DNA of 64,000 nucleotides. It comes from Algoriphagus aquaeductus. GTDB lineage: Bacteria > Bacteroidota > Bacteroidia > Cytophagales > Cyclobacteriaceae. Made by a program: the position numbers and the translations under genes. Under the pieces are notes generated by a model that searched no databases, was not told the DNA's origin, and saw only the letters and a list, made by a program, of their open reading frames with translations. The stretch is from assembly GCF_003253485.1 (NCBI RefSeq), contig NZ_QKTX01000004.1, forward strand, positions 1 to 64,000, in the 5' to 3' direction. This document shows positions 7,177 through 14,358 of the stretch, in pieces (position 1 is the stretch's first letter; the number at the start of each line of letters is the position of its first letter).

Positions 7177-8907
7177 ATGGAAATCAAAGACATCTCAACT
7201 TTTTTTAAAGGCCCTTTGGAGAAATTGACAACATTAGTTGGAAACGAAGTTCAACAGACTTTTTCAAATCGCCTTTTGGAGTATCAAGTGGAAGAATATA
7301 AAAGGAATTTTTTCTCAAAAACAATTCTTCATAGAGCCGAGCCTAAACCACTCAATGAATTTTATCAACCATTATTCATAAGACTTCATAAGAAAAACAT
7401 AGAAGACAAAAGAGTTTCTACAGCATCAGCTAAAAAACTCCTGAATAAGTATAACTACATTACAATAATTGGAAGTGCTGGTAGCGGTAAAAGTACGATA
7501 GTTAAATACCTCTACACAAACTGCTTTAAAGAAGGATATAAAATTCCAATAAAAGTTGAATTAAGGTATTTGAATGAATTTAAAGGTTCAATTAACGACT
7601 ATATTTTCAATGAAATATTTCATTTTCAAAAACTTGGTTTTTCTAATTCAATTATTGATAGACTATTAAGTTCAGATGGTTTTGTGTTTTTCTTTGATGG
7701 ATATGATGAATTAAACTCAGCTATAAAATCTAAAACGACTAAAGACATAGATTCATTTGTTCAAAAATACCCATCAAACAAGTATGTTATAACTTCAAGA
7801 CCTTATACAAGTGTAGACCTCCTTCCTCTTTTCTCAAACTTTTATGTTTGTGACCTTGAACCTAATGAAATTGCATCTTTTGTTAAAAAACAAATTCCAG
7901 AATCTGAATCAGAATTAGCAGAGAAAATTATCAAGGCTATAAACAAGTCAGAGAATCGCTCTTACGGAACATTTCTGAGTAACCCTTTATTACTTTCAAT
8001 GTTCATATTGACTTTTCAATCATACTCTGACATACCTCAAAAGAGAAGTGAGTTTTATGACCAAGTGTTCGATACATTATTTTCAATTCACGATGCAGTA
8101 TCTAAACTTGCTTATGTTAGAGAAAAAACATCTGGACTTTCAAAAGACCAATTTGAAGAAATACTACAATTGTTTTCATTCCTATCTTATTTCGAAGAAA
8201 AATTCATTTTCCCTAGTAATTATCTAACAGATAAACTAGATATTATTAAGTCGAAAAAGAAAAATCTGACATTTGACAATGATAAATTCATTGAAGATTT
8301 ACAAGTTGCAATCGGAATTCTTAATAAAGAAGGGTTAGACTATACTTTTCCTCATAGGTCGTTGCAAGAATATTTTGGAGCATTATATATAAGCAAAGTT
8401 AGTTCTGATAACAAAAAAGTTTTATACGGCAAATTGAAATTAGAAATAGAAGAGAATCTAGGGAGTTTAATGTCTAAAGACCATTTTTATGGTTTGCTTG
8501 CTGAAATGGATTATAACAACCTAAGTTCACTTGTTTCAATTCCATTAATTGAAAGCATACATAATGAACTTAAACAAATTGAAGATATAACTGACAAAGT
8601 TGCTTACCAGTATTACGGCAAACTCTTACTACCTTTTTACATTTTATTAAAGTCACCGACAAATCATAAAGAAATTCACGAAGAATTGGTTGACAAAAAT
8701 ATAAGATATACCTTTTTTGGACATCGTAAAAACAGATTTGAAATGCCGAAAGATTTACCAAAAGAGATTTACGAATCAATGAATTTTAAACTTATGAAAA
8801 GTAAAGTTCTAAATTTTAAAAATTGCGGTGATAGAATCATTCAAGCATTAAGACAAACTATCATAGACAATGAAAAAAGTGACAGTGAAATAATTGGACT
8901 GATATAA
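7177..8907 (+). CDS. NACHT-domain NTPase (cassette 3)
   Basis: 576-residue STAND-type NTPase. Walker A is GSAGSGKS (99-106) and Walker B is FFFDGYDEL (171-179). A sensor-like TSRPY follows, and the NACHT/STAND winged-helix signature PHRSLQEYFGA lies at about 392-402. The N-terminal 90 residues could be an effector or oligomerisation domain; the C-terminal 170 residues are probably a helical sensor. Bacterial NACHT proteins (bNACHT) are established anti-phage proteins, so a defence role is plausible but inferred. It is the only gene in the cassette, starting 42 bases after the junction and ending 4 bases before site C. Codon and base use is very AT-rich. Confidence 0.85.
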   Translation: MEIKDISTFFKGPLEKLTTLVGNEVQQTFSNRLLEYQVEEYKRNFFSKTILHRAEPKPLNEFYQPLFIRLHKKNIEDKRVSTASAKKLLNKYNYITIIGSAGSGKSTIVKYLYTNCFKEGYKIPIKVELRYLNEFKGSINDYIFNEIFHFQKLGFSNSIIDRLLSSDGFVFFFDGYDELNSAIKSKTTKDIDSFVQKYPSNKYVITSRPYTSVDLLPLFSNFYVCDLEPNEIASFVKKQIPESESELAEKIIKAINKSENRSYGTFLSNPLLLSMFILTFQSYSDIPQKRSEFYDQVFDTLFSIHDAVSKLAYVREKTSGLSKDQFEEILQLFSFLSYFEEKFIFPSNYLTDKLDIIKSKKKNLTFDNDKFIEDLQVAIGILNKEGLDYTFPHRSLQEYFGALYISKVSSDNKKVLYGKLKLEIEENLGSLMSKDHFYGLLAEMDYNNLSSLVSIPLIESIHNELKQIEDITDKVAYQYYGKLLLPFYILLKSPTNHKEIHEELVDKNIRYTFFGHRKNRFEMPKDLPKEIYESMNFKLMKSKVLNFKNCGDRIIQALRQTIIDNEKSDSEIIGLI

Positions 8908-8911
8908 AAAC

Positions 8912-9049
8912 GGCTTATAACAGGCGTTTGGCTCAATGGCGGGTGAAGTGGTTAATTGAACATTCTACCTCGCATCAACTTTTGTGGTGTATTGACAGTT
9001 TTGTGCTCCGAAATCCGCCACTGCGCCAAGCGCCAAAACGTTACCTGCC
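8912..9049 (+). other. attC-like site C
   Basis: 138-base imperfect hairpin. The left box GGCTTATAAC (8912-8921) is the exact complement of GTTATAAGCC at 7134-7143. Left arm AGGCGTTTGGCTCAATGGCGG pairs with CCGCCACTGCGCCAAGCGCC. The right box GTTACCTGCC is at 9040-9049. Confidence 0.88.
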
Positions 9050-9070
9050 ATTTTAAAATAACAACTTCTA

Positions 9071-9931
9071 ATGATATACAAGGGACAGAATAACGAATTT
9101 ATTGAATTAACCGACCTTCAAAAAGGCAGTTCGTTATTTTTTGACAATACGGTTTCTTTTCCACTAACATTTGTTTGGATTAGAGGGCAAAAGTCCGAAA
9201 TAAATTTTGAGGGAATTAATTTAAACCTCAATAATAACTCTATTATCTGTCTTACATCTTTTCATAAAGTTGAATTCAATATAATAAAATCTGCAAGAGC
9301 TATAAAATTTAACAGAGAGTTTTATTGTGTCAAAGACCACAACAGTGAGGTAAGTTGTAAAGGTCTTTTATTTTATGGTGCAAATCAACTGCCATACTTT
9401 CAAATACCAGATGACGAAATGGAAAAGTTTGAAACATTTTGGCGAATGTTTCAAATTGAAATGCAGTCAAAAGACGACCTGCAATTAGAGATGCTTCAAA
9501 TGATGCTAAAAAGGTTTATCATACTATGTACCCGTATCTATAAAACACAAATGAATCTTACTAAATTAGAATTTAAAGAGGTAGATATTGTCAGAGAATT
9601 TCAATTTTTAGTAGAACAACACTTCAAAACAAAACATTCAGTTCAGGAATACGCAGACCTCTTAAATAAGTCTGTAAAAACCCTGGCAAATACTTTTTCA
9701 AAGGCTTCGGATAAAAGTCCTTTACAAATCATACACGAAAGAAAGGTTTTAGAAGCAAAGAGAATGCTTAGGTTCACGGATAAGCCTATAAAAGAAATAG
9801 CCTACGAACTTGGCTTTGAAGACATACAGACATTCAGCCGTTTTTTTAAAAAAATGGAAAGTCTAAGCCCTACCGATTTCAAAAAAATGCTTTTGGGAAG
9901 TATTGCCAACTCATCGGGAACGATGACCTAA
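9071..9931 (+). CDS. AraC-family transcriptional regulator (cassette 4)
   Basis: 286 residues. The N-terminal 150 residues form a cupin-like sensing domain typical of AraC-type regulators. The C-terminal 100 residues carry two helix-turn-helix motifs, the first around KSVKTLANTFSKASDKSP and the second around IKEIAYELGFEDIQTFSRFF, ending with the usual SPTDFKK. It probably activates the genes directly behind it, an AhpD-like protein, membrane protein, thioredoxin and OsmC, which suggests a reactive-compound or peroxide-related signal. Carrying its own regulator makes this cassette more self-sufficient than normal promoterless cassettes. Confidence 0.88.
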   Translation: MIYKGQNNEFIELTDLQKGSSLFFDNTVSFPLTFVWIRGQKSEINFEGINLNLNNNSIICLTSFHKVEFNIIKSARAIKFNREFYCVKDHNSEVSCKGLLFYGANQLPYFQIPDDEMEKFETFWRMFQIEMQSKDDLQLEMLQMMLKRFIILCTRIYKTQMNLTKLEFKEVDIVREFQFLVEQHFKTKHSVQEYADLLNKSVKTLANTFSKASDKSPLQIIHERKVLEAKRMLRFTDKPIKEIAYELGFEDIQTFSRFFKKMESLSPTDFKKMLLGSIANSSGTMT

Positions 9932-10000
9932 CATAACCCTCCTTAATCGCCCCATCTTTGCATCGTAATTAAATCATTAACATTTTAAAATTTAAAAACG

Positions 10001-10534
10001 ATGACAAAGTTCACTGTTCCTACCCGAGGAGAAGTATCGGAAAACAATCAAGCTATTTTTGATAACTTGCAAAAAGGCTTAGGATTTGTGCCAAATTTGT
10101 ATGCTTACTATGCCAAAAATGAAACGGCATTGGGCGATTATCTTGCTTTGCAAAATCGCAAATCAACACTCAAAGCCAAAGAGAGAGAAGTTATCAACTT
10201 GGTAACAAGCCAAATTAACGGTTGCCGTTATTGCCAATCGGCTCATACTGTTTTGGGCAAAATGAACGGATTCACGGATGAGCAGGTAATTGAAATGCGT
10301 AAAGGGTCTGCATCTTTTGATACTAAATTAAATGCTTTGGTGAAATTTACAGCCTCCGTGTTGGAAAATCGTGGAAGAGCAACCGAAGAAAGCAAGGATG
10401 CCTTTTTTGAAGCAGGTTACACAGAAGCCAATTTGATAGATGTGGTAATTGCAGTTGGTGATAAAACCATCAGTAATTACATACATAATGTGGTTGACTT
10501 TCCCATTGACTTTCCAATTGCCCCTGAGCTTTAA
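10001..10534 (+). CDS. carboxymuconolactone decarboxylase/AhpD-like protein (cassette 4)
   Basis: 177-residue all-helical protein of the CMD/AhpD superfamily. The redox motif is CRYCQSAHT (C-x-x-C-x-x-x-H) preceded by REVINLVTSQING, the arrangement of AhpD-like peroxidase-associated proteins. Such proteins use the CxxC pair and His to reduce peroxides or partner enzymes. It begins 69 bases after the AraC gene; an imperfect Bacteroidota -7-like sequence CATCTTTG lies at 9953-9960, so a regulated promoter here is possible. Context with thioredoxin and OsmC supports organic hydroperoxide or electrophile detoxification (inference). Confidence 0.85.
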   Translation: MTKFTVPTRGEVSENNQAIFDNLQKGLGFVPNLYAYYAKNETALGDYLALQNRKSTLKAKEREVINLVTSQINGCRYCQSAHTVLGKMNGFTDEQVIEMRKGSASFDTKLNALVKFTASVLENRGRATEESKDAFFEAGYTEANLIDVVIAVGDKTISNYIHNVVDFPIDFPIAPEL

Positions 10535-10560
10535 ATTATTAACTTTTAAAATTTTTCAAG

Positions 10561-10986
10561 ATGAACACAAATAAAATAAATTGGAAAAACGCCATTATTG
10601 GCGGCGTCTTAGGTACAATTGCCTTTGATATCATTGGTTTCTTTTTTACAGGAACTTGGTGGGATATACCCGGTCTTTTGGGTGAAAAAACAGGTTTAGG
10701 CTTTGCCTATGGAGTTTTTGGCCATTTTTCAAATGGAATTCTATTAGCTATTTTATATGCAGGCATAGCTCCATCTTTGTGGGGACCTACTTGGCTTAGA
10801 ACTCTCTTTTTTGTTACAGCCGAAACAGTTGCACTTGTTTGGTTTTTTATGTTTCCGCTATTAGGTGCGGGTATCGCAGGTACTAAAATGGCGGCAATTA
10901 TTCCACTTGTCTCTTTGGTGAGACACATAGCTTATGGGGTGCCTGTTTGGTATTTTGTTCATAAATTTCAAAATAAAGAAAATTAA
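10561..10986 (+). CDS. hypothetical membrane protein (cassette 4)
   Basis: 141 residues with four predicted membrane segments (about 10-30, 50-68, 78-100, 106-132). It resembles small integral membrane proteins often found near oxidative-stress genes, but no function is known. It begins 26 bases after the AhpD-like gene and ends 2 bases before the thioredoxin-like start, so it is part of the same transcript. Confidence 0.7.
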   Translation: MNTNKINWKNAIIGGVLGTIAFDIIGFFFTGTWWDIPGLLGEKTGLGFAYGVFGHFSNGILLAILYAGIAPSLWGPTWLRTLFFVTAETVALVWFFMFPLLGAGIAGTKMAAIIPLVSLVRHIAYGVPVWYFVHKFQNKEN

Positions 10987-10988
10987 AG

Positions 10989-11434
10989 ATGCCAAGTAAA
11001 ATAGTTATAGCATTTTCAGCCATCGCAATGGTGGCTGTTTATGCCTTTGCAAATCCAAAAGTGGATTTCAAAGCCGACACAGAAGAGGGTATTCAGTTCC
11101 ATAACGGAACTTGGGAAGAAGCCATACAGATTGCAAAAAAAGAAAACAAATTGATTTTTTTAAACATTTACGCCACTTGGTGTGACCTTGTAAGCAACTG
11201 AAAAAGAATACTTTTTCAAGTGCAGAAGTTGGAACATTTTACAATGAAAAATTTGTGAATGTGGCTCTTGATGGTGAGCAAGGTGAAGGCAAGATGCTAA
11301 TGCAAAAATATGCTCTTAGGAGTTTTCCTTCATTGCTTTTCATAGACGGAAACGGAAAAGTGGTTGGTCAAACTGTTGGTTATCATAACCCGAGTCAATT
11401 CCTTGAATTAGGTCAAATATTTTCAAAAAAGTAA
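10989..11434 (+). pseudogene. thioredoxin-fold protein, frameshifted at the active site (cassette 4)
   Basis: The first frame encodes a signal-like N-terminus and a thioredoxin-fold lead (FLNIYATWC), then runs into a stop at 11198-11200 after CDLVSN. If one G is restored after 11183 (TGT-GGA-CCT-TGT), the reading becomes ATWCGPCKQLKKN and stays open to TAA at 11432-11434, with the normal FPSLLFIDGNGKVVGQ segment. So a single-base deletion removes the CGPC redox motif. It is either a real inactivating mutation or a sequencing error. The intact form would be a periplasmic thiol-disulfide oxidoreductase of about 149 residues. Confidence 0.9.
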
Positions 11435-11437
11435 ATT

Positions 11438-11848
11438 ATGGCAACAGTAATCAAAATAAAAAACTTACCCGAAGGCTACCAAAGCATTATCACCAATGGC
11501 ACACATACCATAGTAGGTGATGAACCAGTAAAAAGTAAAGGAACTGATTTAGGTTTAAGTCCTTCCGAATTGGTATTGAGTGGATTGGCAATGTGCAAAG
11601 TAGCAACCGTTCGTTTTATTGCTCGAAAGAATAATTGGGGAATAGGCGAAGTAAGAGCAGAACTTTCACAAGAAGTTAAAAGGGACAGCAGTGGTTTAAA
11701 AACCAACATCAAAGTCGCTATTTATATTGAAGGTGATATTTCGCAGGAGCAAAAAGACGAACTACTTAAAGAAGCCAATGCCTGTTATATACATCGCCAA
11801 ATAATGGGAGAATGGAATATTGAACACGCCACCGAGTTGCAACAATAA
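11438..11848 (+). CDS. OsmC-family protein (cassette 4)
   Basis: 136-residue OsmC/Ohr-like protein. Seen are GTDLGLSPSELVLSGLAMC (about 35-53), with the first conserved cysteine in the GLAMCK helix, and a second Cys in ANACYIHRQI (about 115-124). The family reduces organic hydroperoxides with a reactive cysteine pair. It lies 3 bases after the thioredoxin pseudogene and ends 6 bases before site D, so it closes the multi-gene cassette. Confidence 0.85.
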   Translation: MATVIKIKNLPEGYQSIITNGTHTIVGDEPVKSKGTDLGLSPSELVLSGLAMCKVATVRFIARKNNWGIGEVRAELSQEVKRDSSGLKTNIKVAIYIEGDISQEQKDELLKEANACYIHRQIMGEWNIEHATELQQ

Positions 11849-11854
11849 ATAAAC

Positions 11855-11995
11855 GGCAGGTAACAGCACCTATACGCAAGTGGGGGTTCAGTGCTTCGGT
11901 TGACAAATTTTCGTATATTTGAACTGTAGTTCTTCGTAGGAAAGTTTAGTGCAAGAAAGCCCCCACCTGCGTATAGCTGCAAAACGTTAGCGGTA
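11855..11995 (+). other. attC-like site D
   Basis: 141-base imperfect hairpin. The left box GGCAGGTAAC (11855-11864) is the exact complement of GTTACCTGCC at 9040-9049. Arm CTATACGCAAGTGGGGG pairs with CCCCCACCTGCGTATAG. The right side again has extra GCAAAAC before GTTAGCGGTA (11986-11995). Confidence 0.9.
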
Positions 11996-12018
11996 ATTAA
12001 TAGAAACAAATAGTAGCA

Positions 12019-12942
12019 ATGGATAATCCAACAGCATTTATCTCATACTCACATGATGATGAGGAACATAAAGGATGGGTATTAAAACTTACAAACAGGT
12101 TGATAAGCAATGGCGTGAATGCGGTTCTAGACCAACACAATTTATCCTTAGGAGGCGACTTGCCAAGTTATATGGAAAACGGCCTTTCTAATGAAAATAG
12201 AATTATTTGTGTATGCAGTGAACGATACACTGAAAAAGCTAATAAAGGTCAAGGTGGTGTTGGTTACGAAAAGATGATTATGACCGGAGAACTCCTGCAA
12301 AACATAAACACAAAGTGGATTATACCAATTATTAGAAAAAATCCAGGATCCAAAGTACCCAAGTTTTTGACGGGAAAAATTTATGGGAACTTTAACAACG
12401 ATGATTCATTTGAGCACGAATATGAAAAGCTTCTAAGAGAGCTTTTAAATATCCCGCTCCACCCTAAACCTAAACTAGGTCAAAGCCCCTTTATCACAAT
12501 AAAGGAAACTGGAAGAATAATTTTCAAACCTAAATCTGAAAAATATCACTCCCCAGCCTACTCAGGTATTGTCAAATTTGACTATTCAAATAATAACGGG
12601 AGCTATTCAATAGGAGAAGGTGATTTATTGTTTGAAACAAAATGGTCTGGCGCAGGTGCAGACTCAATCCATGCCTATACTGATTCATCATCAATTGATT
12701 GTCTGGCATTAGTCACAAAACATGAAAAGATTGAGGATATAATCAATGTCGATGAATTTGATTACTCATCAAGAGTGAGAACACCTGCTATTGGTGACAT
12801 TGTGATATGGCAGAACCGTAATGGTTACTTCGCTGCAACACAAATAATTGACGTAAAACATATGAGAAGAAATGCTGACTTTGATGAGCTGACATTTAAA
12901 TACGTAATCTTAACTAATGCAACATCTGACTTTTCAAAATAA
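12019..12942 (+). CDS. SEFIR-domain protein (cassette 5)
   Basis: 307 residues. The N-terminal domain (about 1-150) begins TAFISYSHDDEEHKGWV and contains VLDQHNLSLGGDLPSYME and ICVCSERY, matching the SEFIR branch of the TIR-like superfamily. The C-terminal half (about 155-307) is of unknown family, with repeated aromatic/glycine segments. SEFIR and TIR domains in bacteria occur in immune and signalling proteins, several of which hydrolyse NAD+ or mediate assembly. A defence role here is inferred from family and cassette context. It ends 2 bases before site E. Confidence 0.82.
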   Translation: MDNPTAFISYSHDDEEHKGWVLKLTNRLISNGVNAVLDQHNLSLGGDLPSYMENGLSNENRIICVCSERYTEKANKGQGGVGYEKMIMTGELLQNINTKWIIPIIRKNPGSKVPKFLTGKIYGNFNNDDSFEHEYEKLLRELLNIPLHPKPKLGQSPFITIKETGRIIFKPKSEKYHSPAYSGIVKFDYSNNNGSYSIGEGDLLFETKWSGAGADSIHAYTDSSSIDCLALVTKHEKIEDIINVDEFDYSSRVRTPAIGDIVIWQNRNGYFAATQIIDVKHMRRNADFDELTFKYVILTNATSDFSK

Positions 12943-12944
12943 AA

Positions 12945-13082
12945 TACCGCTAACAGCACCTAAGAAAACATGGGGCGGACAGTGGTATCTTCAAGGTTCA
13001 TTCTTTGTAAGTACCTTTGTCATGGCAGACAGGTAATCGCTTCGAAAGCCCCACGTTTCTTAGCTGCAAACCGTTAGCGGTC
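12945..13082 (+). other. attC-like site E
   Basis: 138-base imperfect hairpin. The left box TACCGCTAAC (12945-12954) is the exact complement of GTTAGCGGTA at 11986-11995. Arm CCTAAGAAAACATGGGG pairs with CCCCACGTTTCTTAG. The right box GTTAGCGGTC lies at 13073-13082. Confidence 0.9.
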
Positions 13083-13143
13083 ATGCTATGACGACAGTGC
13101 AAACTCAAACGGACAAGCATAAAACAAACGAAAATCACAAACA

Positions 13144-13404
13144 ATGGCAAAACTTTTCTTCTCACGATACACTATTACATCGGGCGGACAATACACCGAC
13201 AAGTTTGACTTTCTTTTGAACGGTTTAAAGAACGAAGCAAGCACAACTTACCGCAGCTATGTGTATCGCTTTTTTGACACAGAAGTTCTTGAGGTTATTG
13301 AAAAATATTGGGACAAAGGGATCGAGTGCAATTTACAAACTAGGAGTTGGCTCATAGTTGGCTCAGTTGGCTCACAATGGGCTCAAGGTTGGCTCAAAGG
13401 ATAA
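13144..13404 (+). pseudogene. truncated hypothetical gene (cassette 6)
   Basis: An 86-residue open frame starts MAKLFFSRYTITSGGQYTD and looks protein-like for about 65 residues (..YRFFDTEVLEVIEKYWDKG). It then enters a short tandem repeat of TTGGCTCA words (13347-13400) that translates to a low-quality tail. The left box of the following site (13431-13439) does not complement this cassette's left end. The sequence is therefore best read as a 5' gene fragment joined to another cassette's end. The family is unrecognised. Confidence 0.5.
13347..13400 (+). repeat. TTGGCTCA short tandem repeat
   Basis: At least four copies of TTGGCTCA, separated by 1-12 bases, occur between 13347 and 13400, with a variant GGGCTCA. 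They lie at the suspected rearrangement point of cassette 6. Confidence 0.6.
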
Positions 13405-13430
13405 AACAAATGAGCAGAAAAGAACACCGA

Positions 13431-13570
13431 AGCGATAACATCACCTATACGCAAGCAAGGGTTTCGTGCTTCGTAGGACAGGAAAGTGGAGAATTTAAAG
13501 TTCAGTTCTTCGTAGGAAGTTCAGTGGTAAAATGCCCTGCCTGCGTATAGCTGCAAACCTTTACCAGCAA
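13431..13570 (+). other. attC-like site F, right box mutated
   Basis: 140-base imperfect hairpin closely similar to site D: CTATACGCAAGCAAGGG pairs with CCCTGCCTGCGTATAG. The left box GCGATAAC does not complement the start of its own cassette (GTTAGCGGTC, 13073). The right box reads CTTTACCAGC instead of cGTTA, so the presumed cleavage G is T at 13560. The site is probably inactive. Confidence 0.8.
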
Positions 13571-13639
13571 TGTTAGAAGACCACACAACCACCTAAAACG
13601 ACTGGTAAATGCTTGACAAAACCAAAACTTGCAATTTTT

Positions 13640-14104
13640 ATGATAAAAGCAGTACGTAAGATGATAAAACAATTGTCCTCAGAACCCAAAAAACTCTTTC
13701 TAATAGACAGCATAGGAGCTTTGACTACTGCATTTTTATTGTTTGTAGTACTGAGAAATTTCAACGAATACTTTGGAATGCCTGAAAGTATACTGACTTA
13801 TCTTTCAGTAATTGCTGTTTTTTTCTGCATTTATTCTACGACTTGTTTTTTTGTCATTAAAGCAAACTGGACACCTTTTATTAGGATTATTAGCATTGCA
13901 AATCTGCTTTATTGTGTCTTGACTATTGGCCTTGTAATGTTCTATAACCCTCAACTTACCACTATTGGGACAGCTTACTTTTTAGGGGAAATAGCCATTA
14001 TTATTGGACTTGTTTACATTGAACTAAAGGTTGCAACTGAAATAAAAAATACCAGAATAGTTAAATACAAAAACGACTGCGAAGGAAACACAGAAAACCG
14101 GTGA
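13640..14104 (+). CDS. hypothetical membrane protein, last cassette-like gene
   Basis: 154 residues from the ATG at 13640 (a TTG at 13613 would add nine). Four predicted membrane segments (about 20-40, 54-74, 81-101, 110-132) and a short charged tail ending EIKNTRIVKYK. The family is not recognised. It lies directly after site F, is AT-rich like the cassettes, but no attC-like hairpin follows it, so it may be the decayed end of the array. Confidence 0.6.
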   Translation: MIKAVRKMIKQLSSEPKKLFLIDSIGALTTAFLLFVVLRNFNEYFGMPESILTYLSVIAVFFCIYSTTCFFVIKANWTPFIRIISIANLLYCVLTIGLVMFYNPQLTTIGTAYFLGEIAIIIGLVYIELKVATEIKNTRIVKYKNDCEGNTENR

Positions 14105-14284
14105 GGTTTTTATGAGAATGGAATCGGGATACCCGGAGGGACTTTACCCAACCTATACGTTGAGGCTTTTTCATGATGCTCCTTTCCCGATTTCTCAGTA
14201 AATCTGTAGCATCAAATCACCCGAGCATGAAATGCCCATGAGTAAATGCTTCTCACACAGGGGGATGATTATCTAAGGCATTGC

Positions 14285-14329
14285 CCCGATGAAAGATCGG
14301 GACAGGCTACCTGCCTGCGGTAGGCAGGT
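14285..14329. repeat. two short intergenic hairpins
   Basis: CCCGAT...ATCGGG (14285-14301) and ACCTGCC-TGCGGTA-GGCAGGT (14309-14329) stand side by side upstream of the peptidase gene. Similar hairpin words recur in the array at 15.95-16.85 kb. The rest of 14105-14358 holds nothing recognisable. Confidence 0.5.
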
Positions 14330-14358
14330 CTGACCATTAAAAATTACGTTATAAACAG

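Larger units (their letters stand above)
4089..13570 (+). mobile_element. integron-like cassette array with its recombinase
   Basis: A recombinase is followed by cassettes at about 5286-6059, 6060-7134, 7135-9040, 9041-11986, 11987-13073 and 13074-13560, taking a G^TT cut as in classical integrons. Each ends in a 137-141 bp imperfect hairpin. For cassettes 1-5 the first 9-10 bases after the preceding junction are the exact reverse complement of the left box of the cassette's own terminal hairpin, as expected if each circular cassette carries one folded attC. Genes are tightly packed: 2-23 bases from stop to hairpin, 14-42 from junction to start. The DNA is visibly more AT-rich than flanking genes. 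That this recombinase moves these cassettes is inferred. Confidence 0.85.

Noticed and set aside
14345..14358. A further cassette boundary at ACGTTATAAACAG before the peptidase gene
   Set aside because: It resembles the right box but no pairing left arm or complementary partner is found, and the downstream gene has chromosomal base composition.
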